Positions 55,948-64,000 of a DNA stretch of 64,000 nt are shown one piece after another. The stretch is taken from positions 186,001 through 250,000 of the forward strand of contig CAVVXU010000007.1 of assembly GCA_963752325.1 (NCBI GenBank), written 5' to 3'. The notes beneath the pieces were generated by a model. The model was not told where the DNA came from. It did not search any database and worked only from the letters and a program-made list of their open reading frames with translations. A program made the translations under genes and the position numbers. How positions within the stretch are numbered: position 1 is the first letter of the stretch; each line of letters starts with the position of its first letter. The DNA comes from CAVTJL01 sp963752325 (GTDB taxonomy: Bacteria; Pseudomonadota; Alphaproteobacteria; Geminicoccales; Geminicoccaceae).

Positions 55948-57432
55948 CTACTGGAGAAAGCGCACGCCGGCGCGGTCGGCCTGGGTCCACACCACGTTCG
56001 CCGTTGTGTCGCCCACATGGTTGCTGTGGAAGGGGTAGTCGATGCCGACCTTGAGGCGGCGCACCTTCCCCAACTGGGCGCCCGACGAGGAAAGATCCTC
56101 GATCTCAACGTCCTGGCCGTCGATCCGTGCCATCGTGCCGGATGGCATGGGCTGCCTGATCTCATGCCGCTCGCGGAAGACCGGCAGGCCGCTCTCGACC
56201 GCGACGTCGAGATTGGATGGACGGCAGCGCGGCCGGAACCGCTCCAGGACCGATTCGTGAATCCGCTCGCCATAGCCGACGGAGTAGGTGCCGTCGTCGC
56301 CTAGACACTCGCCCCCCATCGGGCGGTCGTAGTTGGGCGCCGCGAGGAGGTTGGCGAGGCCGCCGAGCACCTGGAGCGGCAGGAGGCGGGCGAAGGGGAG
56401 ATCGCCCACGACACGGAGCACCATGTCGGTGATCTCGCCGCTGGTGAGGCGACCGAGCCAGTCGGCCTCGGACGCATGGCGAGGCCCGAGGGCGTTGCGC
56501 TGCAGCTTCGTCAGGATGGACTCGAGATCGAGGCCCAGCCCAGCCTCCAGCGCACGGCGCAGCATCCAGTCCAGGGTGATTGTCGGGAGATCGGAAACCT
56601 CGTAGCCGCCGCCCACATCGCCGTGCGCGCCGGTGAACCACACCTGCAGCACCTTCTGCGACACCGGGCTCTCGTCCTCGGCCTTGGACTGCCCGGGCGC
56701 CCTCGACCACAAGACCGGTTTGAAGAGGCCGCGGCGCTCGCTGATGGCCATGGCCTGACAGGCATTCTGCACGTTGCCGCCCAGCGCCGTGTCGTGGAAC
56801 CGGATCTTGTCGGCCAGGAGCTTGCTGTTGATGAACGGCAGGTTGGGCAGAGGCACGCCCAGCGAGCCCACGGTGTCCCAGACGCCGAGGAAGCGGACCG
56901 AGGGGAAGAGCCGTTGGTAGGACGCCAGGGCCTTGGCCTCAGGTGATTGCTCGCGCTCCCGCGGTGGCTTGCGATAGTAGGCGAAGGCCCGCTCGACCGC
57001 CTCGTTGCGCTCGGTCTCGCTCTCCAGCCCCTGTGCCAGCCCTGCCGAGCCGAGGAGGCCGCAGAACGAGCGGACGGTGAAGGCGCCCCTCGAGAATCCC
57101 AGGCAGAACAGGCGGTCTCCAGGCTGCCATCGCTCGAGCAGGAAGGAGTAGGCCTGCTTGATGTTGACCGAGAGGCCCACTGCGAAGGCACCGCCCTTGA
57201 TCCTCCGGCCCTTCTCGGTGCCCACGCCCTCGTCGTAGTAGAGGAGATAGCGGCGGCCGCCCGCCGTGCCCTCCGTGATCCTTCGGTCGCCGAGGTCGGT
57301 CTCCGGCTCCCGCTCCTCGAGGGTGCTCGCGAGAAGCAGGTAGCTTCGCCAGACGTTCGTCTCGTCCTTGGGTGCGTTCCAGGTGCCGTCGCAGCACACG
57401 ACGATCGTCTTGCCCTCGTTGGCTGCGGACAT
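55948..57432 (-). CDS. DUF2235 (Tle1-like) hydrolase with C-terminal PilZ domain
   Basis: A 494-residue protein. The N-terminal DUF2235 domain (about 8-375), related to T6SS phospholipase effectors, has TIVVCCDGTWNAPKDE, nucleophile elbow GFSRGAF (Ser114), FLGVWDTVGSLG and WFTGAHGDVGGGY (Asp272). The last about 80 residues match PilZ: RHEIR (422-426, the RxxxR arginine clamp), DLSSSGAQL (446-454, the D/NxSxxG motif) and VVWTQADRAGVRF. This implies an alpha/beta hydrolase controlled by c-di-GMP. No T6SS, VgrG or immunity gene is adjacent. ATG 57432 follows GGGGGAGAG. Confidence 0.8.
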   Translation of the reverse strand: MSAANEGKTIVVCCDGTWNAPKDETNVWRSYLLLASTLEEREPETDLGDRRITEGTAGGRRYLLYYDEGVGTEKGRRIKGGAFAVGLSVNIKQAYSFLLERWQPGDRLFCLGFSRGAFTVRSFCGLLGSAGLAQGLESETERNEAVERAFAYYRKPPREREQSPEAKALASYQRLFPSVRFLGVWDTVGSLGVPLPNLPFINSKLLADKIRFHDTALGGNVQNACQAMAISERRGLFKPVLWSRAPGQSKAEDESPVSQKVLQVWFTGAHGDVGGGYEVSDLPTITLDWMLRRALEAGLGLDLESILTKLQRNALGPRHASEADWLGRLTSGEITDMVLRVVGDLPFARLLPLQVLGGLANLLAAPNYDRPMGGECLGDDGTYSVGYGERIHESVLERFRPRCRPSNLDVAVESGLPVFRERHEIRQPMPSGTMARIDGQDVEIEDLSSSGAQLGKVRRLKVGIDYPFHSNHVGDTTANVVWTQADRAGVRFLQ

Positions 57433-57592
57433 GTCGCTCTCCCCCATCGTCATGCCGGCCGATCAGCGATTGTAGCCGATCTTCTAGCATTCTACCGGCA
57501 CGGCGGCTGTGACGGCCAGCACAACCACGCGAGCGGGCACCCTGGGCCAGTCGATCCGTTTGATAGCCGGGCACTGAAGGAGCAGCCGGCCG

Positions 57593-59254
57593 ATGATCGA
57601 CGACCTCTGGTACAAGAACGCCATCATCTACTGCGTCTCGGTCGAGACCTTCATGGACACGAACGGCGACGGCGTCGGCGACTTCCAGGGTTTGATGCGC
57701 CGACTGGACTATCTACAGGGGCTGGGCGTCACGACCTTGTGGCTGATGCCCTTTCAGCCATCGCCGCAGCGCGACGACGGCTACGACATCTCGGACTATT
57801 ACGGCGTCGACCCGCGCTACGGCTCGCTCGGCGACTTCGTCGCGTTCACCCACGCATGCCGCCAGCGCGGCATGCGCGTCATCATCGACCTCGTCGTCAA
57901 CCACACCTCCGATCAACACCCCTGGTTCCAGTCGGCGCGCCAACACCCCGGCTCGGCCTATCGCGACTGGTACGTCTGGAGCGAGAAGAAGCCCGCCGAT
58001 GCCGATCAGGGCATGGTTTTCCCGGGCGTACAGAAGTCGACCTGGACCCGCGACGCCGAGGCCAAGGCTTGGTACTTTCATCGATTCTACGACTTTCAGC
58101 CGGACCTCGACACCGCCAACCCCGAGGTCCAGGCCGAGATCCTCAAGATCATGGGCTTTTGGCTCGAGCTCGGTGTCTCGGGCTTTCGCATGGATGCCGT
58201 GCCATTCGTCATCGCCGCGAAGGGGCCGGATGCAAAAGGGACCGTCGAGCAGTACGACATGCTGCGGATGTTCCGAGAGTTCCTTCAGTGGCGGAAGGGC
58301 GATGCCATCGTGCTGGGCGAGGCCAACGTCCTGCCGAAGAACGATCTCGACTATTTCGGCGACGACGGCGACCGGCTGCACATGATGTTCAATTTCCAGG
58401 TCAACCAGCGGCTGTTCTACGCCCTGGCGGCGGCCGACACCCGGCCGCTCGTGAAGGCGCTCGAGGAGACGCGGCCGCGGCCGGCGACGGCGCAATGGGG
58501 CACCTTCCTGCGCAACCACGACGAGCTCGATCTCGGCCGCCTGACCGAGGCCCAGCGCCAGAAGGTCTTTTCTGCTTTTGGTCCCGAGCCACGCATGCAG
58601 CTTTACGGTCGCGGCATCAGGCGCAGGCTGGCACCAATGCTGGACGGCGATCGCCGCCGGCTCGAGCTTGCCTACAGCCTCATGTTCACGCTGCCGGGCA
58701 CGCCGGTCGTGCGCTACGGCGACGAGATCGGCATGGGCGACGATCTCGACCTGACCGAGCGCAACTGCGCGCGCACGCCGATGCAATGGTCGACGGAGCC
58801 GCAGGCCGGCTTCACGACCGCCGAGAAGCCGGTGCTGCCGGTGATCGACAGCGGCCCGTACGGCTACGAGCACCTCAACGTCGCCACCCAGCGCCGCGAC
58901 CCCAACTCATTCCTCAACTGGACGGAGCGGATGATCCGGATGCGCAAGGAGGTGCCTGAGATCGGCTGGGGCGATTTCACCGCCCTGCCGACCGACGATC
59001 CGGCAATCCTCGCCTTACGCTACGACTGGCGGAACAACTCGGTCCTGGTGGTGCACAATCTCGACGGCAAGCCCTGCGAGGTGTCCCTCGACCCCGCGGT
59101 CGGAGAGAAGGGTAGTCGGCTCGTCAACCTGCTGTCGGAGGACCACAGCGAGGCGGACGCGCGCGGCCGGCATTGTCTGTTGATGGAGGCCTACGGCTAT
59201 CGCTGGTACCGGGTGGGCGGGCTCGACTACATCCTCAACCGCTCGTCGGGCTGA
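57593..59254 (+). CDS. trehalose synthase-like GH13 enzyme
   Basis: A 553-residue alpha-amylase-family protein resembling TreS (maltose to trehalose interconversion). WYKNAIIYCVSVETFMDTNG starts the barrel; the catalytic residues are Asp201 (GFRMDAV), Glu243 (GEANV) and Asp310 (RNHDELD), and FTLPGTPVVRYGDEIGMGD and TPMQWS follow. The absence of a fused maltokinase and of other trehalose or glycogen genes nearby leaves the exact substrate open. It is divergent from the DUF2235-PilZ gene. Confidence 0.87.
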   Translation: MIDDLWYKNAIIYCVSVETFMDTNGDGVGDFQGLMRRLDYLQGLGVTTLWLMPFQPSPQRDDGYDISDYYGVDPRYGSLGDFVAFTHACRQRGMRVIIDLVVNHTSDQHPWFQSARQHPGSAYRDWYVWSEKKPADADQGMVFPGVQKSTWTRDAEAKAWYFHRFYDFQPDLDTANPEVQAEILKIMGFWLELGVSGFRMDAVPFVIAAKGPDAKGTVEQYDMLRMFREFLQWRKGDAIVLGEANVLPKNDLDYFGDDGDRLHMMFNFQVNQRLFYALAAADTRPLVKALEETRPRPATAQWGTFLRNHDELDLGRLTEAQRQKVFSAFGPEPRMQLYGRGIRRRLAPMLDGDRRRLELAYSLMFTLPGTPVVRYGDEIGMGDDLDLTERNCARTPMQWSTEPQAGFTTAEKPVLPVIDSGPYGYEHLNVATQRRDPNSFLNWTERMIRMRKEVPEIGWGDFTALPTDDPAILALRYDWRNNSVLVVHNLDGKPCEVSLDPAVGEKGSRLVNLLSEDHSEADARGRHCLLMEAYGYRWYRVGGLDYILNRSSG

Positions 59255-59266
59255 CCGCTCGCCCGC

Positions 59267-60846
59267 TCAGTGGCGGAAGTGCCGGATCCCGGTGAACAGC
59301 ATCGCGATGCCGGCGGCATCGGCGGCCGCGATCACCTCCTTGTCGCGCACGCTGCCGCCCGGCTGGATGGCGGCGGTGGCACCCGCTTCCACGGCGGCCA
59401 CGAGGCCGTCGGGAAAGGGAAAAAAGGCGTCGGAGGCGACGACGCAGGGACCAGCGCCTGGTCCCTTGGCCATGCGCTCGGCGGCGATCCGTACCGAGTT
59501 CGAACTCGGTTGGTCTGGCCCATGCCGATGCCGACCGTGGCTCCTTTGCAGGCGAGCACGATGGCGTTGGACTTGACGTGCCTCACGACCTGCCACGCGA
59601 ACAGCAGGTCGGCCCGCTCCTCGGCCGTCGGCGCGCGGGCAGTGACCACCTCGAGCGCCGCCTCGTCGACCCGGCCCATGTCCCGCTCCTGCGCCAGGAA
59701 GCCCCCGGCGAGCGAGCGCATCACGAGGTCGCGGCCGGCAGGGTCCGGCATGGCGCCGGTCACCAGCACGCGGAGATTTTTCTTTGCCCCGAGCACCGCC
59801 CGGGCACCGTCGTCGATCGCGGGGGCGATGACCACCTCGGCGAAGAGCTTGGCGATCTCCTCGGCCGTGGCCTCGTCCAACTCGCGGTTGCAGGCGACGA
59901 TGCCGCCGAAGGCGCTGACCGGATCGCAGGCGAGGGCCCGATCCCAGGCGGCACGCAGGCTCGGCGCCACGGCGACACCGCAGGGATTGGTGTGCTTGAT
60001 GATGGCGATCGCGGGCTCGGTCACCTCCGAGACCAGCTCGAAGGCGGCGTCGGTATCGAGCAGGTTGTTGTAGGAAAGCTCCTTGCCCTGAAGCTGCTCC
60101 GCCGTGGCCACGCCCGGCCGCCGGTCGCCGGTGACGTAGAAGGCGGCTGCCTGATGCGGGTTCTCGCCATAGCGCAGCCGCTGGCGCAGCCGGCCCTGGA
60201 TCGCCAGCCTCTCGGGGAAGAGCTCGCCTGTCTCGCGTGCCATCCAGGCGGCAATCTGGGCATCGTAGGTGGCCGTGCGGGCGAACGCCTTGGCGGCGAG
60301 ACGGCGCCGCTGCTCTAGCGTCATGCCGCCGGCCTCGATGGCGTCCAGGACCATCGGATAGTCGGCCGGATCGGTGACGACGGCCACACCACCATGGTTC
60401 TTGGCGGCCGCCCGGATCATCGCAGGGCCGCCGATGTCGACCTGCTCGAGGCACGCATCGAAGTCTGCCCCCGAGGCCAGCGTCGCCTCGAAAGGATAGA
60501 GATTGGAAACAAGAAGATCGATCAGCGGGATCGCCTGCTCATCCAGCGTCGCTATGTGGCTCGGCAGATCGCGTCGGGCGAGGAGGCCGCCGTGGATCTT
60601 GGGATGCAGCGTCTTCACCCGGCCATCCAGGATCTCGGGCGCGCCTGTGACCTCGCTCACCTCGACGACGTCGAGCCCGGCCTCGCGCAGGGTTCTTGCC
60701 GTTCCGCCTGTCGAAACCAGCACCACCTCATGGGCCGCGAGCGCCCGGCCCAGCTTGACGATGCCCGTCTTGTCGTGAACCGACAGAAGAGCGCGGCGGA
60801 TGGGGGAGAGGGTCATGCGATCGGTCCGGATCTGGGAGAACGACAA
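59267..60846 (-). CDS. purH: bifunctional AICAR formyltransferase/IMP cyclohydrolase, frameshifted
   Basis: Performs the last two steps of IMP synthesis. The N-terminal cyclohydrolase part reads IRRALLSVHDKTGIVKLGRA, STGGTARTLREAG and EILDGRVKTLHPKIHGGLLA; the transformylase part has RYGENPHQAAAFY, IIKHTNPCG (catalytic Lys-His) and CVVASDAFFPFPDG. A net one-base loss near 59506, within a GAGTTCGAACTC palindrome, breaks the frame after GIGMGQTNRV; the end continues as NSVRIAAERMAKGPGAG to GIRHFRH. Third gene of the lysS-rsmB-purH operon. Probably an error, as purH is normally indispensable without purines. Confidence 0.87.
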
Positions 60847-60849
60847 AAA

Positions 60850-62205
60850 TCAGGAGCGGCGCACGCGGGCGACGAAGAAGCCGTCCATGCCGCCTTCCTC
60901 GGCGAGCTGACAGGGCAGGGTTCGCAGCTCGCCCTCGGGCGTGAGGTCGACTGGAAGGCCCAGGAGCTCGTCCCGCTCGATCGGATCGCGCACGAAACCG
61001 GCCTCGCGCTCGAGGAACGCCTTGATGCGCTCCGGCCCCTCCTCGGGCTGCAGCGAGCAGACCGCGTAGACGAGGCGGCCGCCAGGCGCCACCATGCGGC
61101 TCGCCGCCAGCAGCAGCTCGTCCTGCAGGGCCGTCAGCTTGGCTATGCCGTCGGCGGACTTGCTCCAGAGGATGTCCGGGTGGCGGCGGATGGTGCCGGT
61201 GGCGCTGCAGGGCGCATCCAGCAGCACGAGATCGAACGGTGTTTGAGGCGACCATTGGCGGGCGTCGGCCACGACCGTGTCGACGGCCTCCTGAAGATGC
61301 ATGCGCGCGATGTTGGCGTGCATGACGAGCGCTCGGTCGGCATTGACTTCGACCGCCGTCACCTTGGCGCCGGCTGAGGCGAGCTGCATGGTCTTGCCGC
61401 CGGGTGCCGCGCAGAGATCCAGCACCCGCCGTCCGGCGACGTTGCCGAGCATTCGGGCGGGGAGGGCCGCAGCCAGATCCTGGACCCACCACGCACCGTC
61501 GACGAAGCCGGGAAGCTGGTCGACGGGGCCGCCGCCCTGGCAGCGAAGCGTGCCGCCCGGCAGCAGCCTGCCGTCCAGCGCCTCGATCCATGGCGCTGGA
61601 TCGCCCCTGACCTGAAGATCGAGCGGCGCCTCGGCCAGGTGAGCCATGGCGATGGCGCGGGCCACCGGCTCGCCATAGGCGGCAACCCAGGAGTCAAAGA
61701 GCCAGCCCGGCGTGTCGAGCCGAGCGGCGTCGAGCTCCACCGGCGGCGCGTCAGCGATCCGCCGCAGCACCGCATTGAGCATGGGCACCATCGGCGCCTG
61801 CTGGCCTACCGCGAGGCGCACCGTCTCGTGCACCGCGGCGTGGGCCGGCGTGCCGAGGAAGCGGAGCTGGGCCGTGCCTAACCTCAGGATGTTCCGCGTC
61901 CGCAGGTCCTTGGGCTCGAAGCGCAGATGCGGGCGGGCAAGAGCGTCCAGCTCGCCCAGACGCCGGAGCACCGTGAGCACGAGCAGGCGCGCGAAGGCGC
62001 GGTCGCGGCGATCGAGATCCTCGAAGGCGGGATGGCCAAGGAGGGCCTCGTCGGCCGGCTTGGGGCGCCGGCCGAGCGCCGCGTCGAGCGTGTCCAGCGC
62101 CACCCGGCGCGGTCCCGTCCTGCTCTTGCCCAGCGGCGCAGTCACGGGCCGCCGTGGCAGCTCTGCGCCACGGCCGCCGCGGGGCCGAACCCGATCGGTG
62201 ACCAT
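60850..62205 (-). CDS. rsmB: 16S rRNA m5C967 methyltransferase RsmB
   Basis: A 451-residue RNA methyltransferase. The N-terminal NusB-like RNA-binding domain (about 25-160) is followed by the SAM domain with VLDLCAAPGGKTMQLAS, the catalytic-cysteine region LLDAPCSATGTIRRHPDI and VYAVCSLQPEE. It overlaps the lysS stop by one base (TGATG) and ends three bases before purH, so the three genes form one operon. An Arg-rich N-terminal extension (VRPRGGRGAELPRRPV) precedes the domain. Confidence 0.92.
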   Translation of the reverse strand: MVTDRVRPRGGRGAELPRRPVTAPLGKSRTGPRRVALDTLDAALGRRPKPADEALLGHPAFEDLDRRDRAFARLLVLTVLRRLGELDALARPHLRFEPKDLRTRNILRLGTAQLRFLGTPAHAAVHETVRLAVGQQAPMVPMLNAVLRRIADAPPVELDAARLDTPGWLFDSWVAAYGEPVARAIAMAHLAEAPLDLQVRGDPAPWIEALDGRLLPGGTLRCQGGGPVDQLPGFVDGAWWVQDLAAALPARMLGNVAGRRVLDLCAAPGGKTMQLASAGAKVTAVEVNADRALVMHANIARMHLQEAVDTVVADARQWSPQTPFDLVLLDAPCSATGTIRRHPDILWSKSADGIAKLTALQDELLLAASRMVAPGGRLVYAVCSLQPEEGPERIKAFLEREAGFVRDPIERDELLGLPVDLTPEGELRTLPCQLAEEGGMDGFFVARVRRS

Positions 62206-63791
62206 CAGACGGCGCCGCTCTCGGCCAGGCGATCGAGGATCAGCTTGCGGGTCAAGGCAGGCCCGTAGATGCGCACGAAGGTGCCGAGCCGCGGGCCCTC
62301 CTCCTGGCCCAGCAGCACCTCGTAGCAGGCCCGGAACCAGTTCTTGAGGCTCTCGAAGCCATGCCGCTTGCCGATCTCGTAGAGCTCGAACTGGATCGCC
62401 TCGGCGGTGCTATCGTCGGGTGCCATGTCGAGCCACGCCGCCAGCTCCTTGAGCGCCTGGCGCTCGCGGTCGTCGGGCGCCCGGTACTTTTTCTCCGGCA
62501 GCACGAACGCGCGGTAGTAGGCGATCGCCCCCTCGACCAGCTGCATGAGCTTCGGGCTGCTGTCGGGCGTCACGCCCGGCGCGTAGCGGCTGATGAAGCC
62601 CCACAGGATGCCGGGCTCGTCGGCATTCACGACCGAGGCGAGGTTGAGGAGCATCATGAAGGAGAGGCCGGCCGGCACCCGGTCTTCGGGCGGCTGGCCG
62701 TTATGGATGTGCCAGACCGGATTGCCGATCCGCTCCTTTGTCTGCTGGCCCGCGAACGCGTCGAGGAACTGCTCGTAGTCGTCCACATTCCGCGGGATGA
62801 CGTCGAAATAGAGCCGCTTTGCCGCCTTGGGGTCCCGGTACATGAAGAGCGCCAGGCTCTCCCGCGTGCCGTAGCGCAGCCATTCGTCGATCGTGAGGCC
62901 GTTGCCCTTGGACTTGCTGATCTTCTGGCCCTGCTCGTCGAGGAAGAGCTCGTAGTGGAAGCCTTCAGGCGGATGGCCGCCCAGCACGCGGCAGATGCGG
63001 CTGCCGAGCTTGACCGAGTCGATGAGATCCTTGCCCGACATCTCGTAGTCGACCTCGAGCGCGGTCCAGCGCAGGGCCCAGTCGGCCCGCCACTGCAGCT
63101 TGCAGTGGCCGTCCGTCACCGGCACCTCGGTGAGCGAGCCGTCCTCGTCCTCGAAGACGACCGTGCCGGCATCGACCCGGCACTCGACGAGCGGCACCTG
63201 CAGCACCTTCCCGGTCTTGGGCGAGATCGGCAGGATCGGGCTGTAGGTGGCGCGGCGCTCCTCGCCCAGATAGGGCATGACGACGCCCTTCACCTCCTCG
63301 TGGTGGGCAAGCACGCGCAGCAGCGTCTCGTTGAACAGGCCCGCCCGGTAGCACGCGGTGGCGCTCTTGAAGGTGTAGGGAAAGCCGAAGGCATCGAGAA
63401 AGGCCTGCAGCCGGGCATTCATGTGGTGCCCGTAGCTCTCGTGCGTGCCGAACGGGTCCGGGATCTCGGTCAGCGGCTTGCCCAGATACTGGGCCACCAT
63501 GGCGGCGTTCGGGATGTTGTCCGGCACCTTGCGAAGCCCGTCCATATCGTCCGAGAAGGCATAGAGCTCGGTCGGCAGGTCGGAGAGCCGGGTGAAGATC
63601 TGACGCACCAGCGTCGTCCGGAAGACCTCGCCGAACGTGCCGATATGCGGCAGGCCCGATGGGCCATAGCCCGTCTCGAACAGGACGAAGCCTTTTTTGG
63701 GCGGCGTCCGCTCGACCCGCTTCAGGACCTTGAGCGCCTCCGTGACGGGCCAAGCCTTGCTCGTAAGGAGGATGTCGCGCTCGGAAGGCAT
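62205..63791 (-). CDS. lysS: lysyl-tRNA synthetase, class I
   Basis: Charges tRNA-Lys. This is the class I (archaeal-type LysK) enzyme that replaces class II LysRS in many alphaproteobacteria: 528 residues with the HIGH-like motif GPSGLPHIGTFGEV (about 44-57), KMSKS-like KISKSKGNGLTI and a helical anticodon-binding C-terminus. Start at ATG 63791 (MPSERDILLTSKAWP); the frame is open upstream but has no similarity. First gene of the operon with rsmB and purH. Confidence 0.95.
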   Translation of the reverse strand: MPSERDILLTSKAWPVTEALKVLKRVERTPPKKGFVLFETGYGPSGLPHIGTFGEVFRTTLVRQIFTRLSDLPTELYAFSDDMDGLRKVPDNIPNAAMVAQYLGKPLTEIPDPFGTHESYGHHMNARLQAFLDAFGFPYTFKSATACYRAGLFNETLLRVLAHHEEVKGVVMPYLGEERRATYSPILPISPKTGKVLQVPLVECRVDAGTVVFEDEDGSLTEVPVTDGHCKLQWRADWALRWTALEVDYEMSGKDLIDSVKLGSRICRVLGGHPPEGFHYELFLDEQGQKISKSKGNGLTIDEWLRYGTRESLALFMYRDPKAAKRLYFDVIPRNVDDYEQFLDAFAGQQTKERIGNPVWHIHNGQPPEDRVPAGLSFMMLLNLASVVNADEPGILWGFISRYAPGVTPDSSPKLMQLVEGAIAYYRAFVLPEKKYRAPDDRERQALKELAAWLDMAPDDSTAEAIQFELYEIGKRHGFESLKNWFRACYEVLLGQEEGPRLGTFVRIYGPALTRKLILDRLAESGAV

Positions 63792-63937
63792 CGCGTTCTC
63801 GGAACTGGTGGGGAGAGGGACGGGCCGCCTGCTTAAGCCAATTCGGCCGTGCCGGCCAGAGGCGCCGCTGCCACGCGGCGGTATGCCCGCCATGAGGCTG
63901 CGACGGTGCGAGAAATCCGGGGTACTATCGTCCGGTG

Positions 63938-64000
63938 ATGCGCCATCTCAACATTCCATCGCTGCGGCGAGCAGCCGGCTGGTGCGCGGCCCTCGGCATG
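63938..64000 (+). CDS. start of an unidentified gene, cut by the window edge
   Basis: ATG 63938 opens a frame reading MRHLNIPSLRRAAGWCAALG to the window end. The basic start and following hydrophobic residues could begin a signal peptide. It is divergent from lysS. Too short to identify or confirm. Confidence 0.3.
   Translation, partial: MRHLNIPSLRRAAGWCAALGM

Noticed and set aside
55948..57432. T6SS effector-immunity locus
   Set aside because: No VgrG, PAAR, chaperone or periplasmic immunity gene beside the DUF2235 gene, and the PilZ domain points to an intracellular role.
59500..59512. GAGTTCGAACTC palindrome as a regulatory site
   Set aside because: It lies inside purH exactly at the frameshift and is best explained as part of the indel or chance.

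Overview
The window is high-GC DNA (about two thirds G+C by eye) from an alphaproteobacterium, probably of Rhodospirillales/Geminicoccales type. This is inferred from gene content: a class I lysyl-tRNA synthetase, an NDUFA12-type complex I subunit, B12-dependent ribonucleotide reductase, an HWE-family histidine kinase, CIRCE plus a sigma32-type promoter before groESL, and DUF6481 and DUF6494 proteins. Most of it is ordinary chromosomal gene content, densely packed on both strands. No CRISPR array, prophage or intact insertion sequence was seen.

Layout. 0-3.4 kb: a Kef-type antiporter (cut by the window edge), a cyclic-nucleotide-gated K+ channel and a D-amino-acid dehydrogenase-like flavoprotein, all on the minus strand. 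3.5-5 kb: an RTX protein behind an FNR/FixK-like box. 5-9.4 kb: moeA-mobB, tusA, a methyltransferase and glutathione-dependent formaldehyde dehydrogenase. 9.5-18 kb: a run of genes with single-base frameshifts (aminotransferase, HWE kinase, eda, D-2-hydroxyacid dehydrogenase, a decayed secreted protein) among intact hemB and a hydrolase. 18.1-21.7 kb: groES-groEL and tRNA-Ser, followed by a partial duplication of the groEL 3' end and a diverged tRNA copy. 22-23.9 kb: a small graveyard of IS and defence-gene remnants. 23.9-28.6 kb: nrdJ with candidate NrdR boxes, then the complex I accessory subunit. 28.6-33.1 kb: a VOC protein and a minus-strand sugar ABC transporter operon ending in an alpha/beta hydrolase. 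33.2-36.2 kb: aroC, fabI, yihY. 36.4-39.1 kb: a Tat-signal-like small protein followed by a nucleotidyltransferase-PqqD-HPrK-like fusion. 39.2-44 kb: ilvD, a spermidine synthase, an M81 peptidase and an unknown protein. 44.2-49.1 kb: an aldo/keto reductase with a second sugar ABC transporter. 49.3-55.8 kb: VOC, hemW, DUF1330, NDH-2, DUF6494, amidase, Mrr-type endonuclease and a small membrane protein. 55.9-59.3 kb: a DUF2235-PilZ fusion and a TreS-like GH13 enzyme. 59.3-63.8 kb: the lysS-rsmB-purH operon.

Three loci stand out. The first is the 36.4-39.1 kb pair: its three fused domains are the same three activities that modify phosphorylated lasso peptides (nucleotidyltransferase, PqqD-type leader recognition, HPrK-like kinase), yet no lasso cyclase or leader protease is nearby, so it may be an undescribed peptide or protein modification system. 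The second is the DUF2235 hydrolase, whose C-terminus carries a convincing PilZ (c-di-GMP) signature. The third is the groEL/tRNA-Ser duplication, in which the coding part is virtually identical between copies while the adjacent tRNA copy has diverged and changed its anticodon.

Caution on quality: at least eight genes, including the normally indispensable aroC and purH, carry isolated frame shifts with good coding sequence on both sides. Assembly or consensus error is a serious alternative to true pseudogenes throughout.
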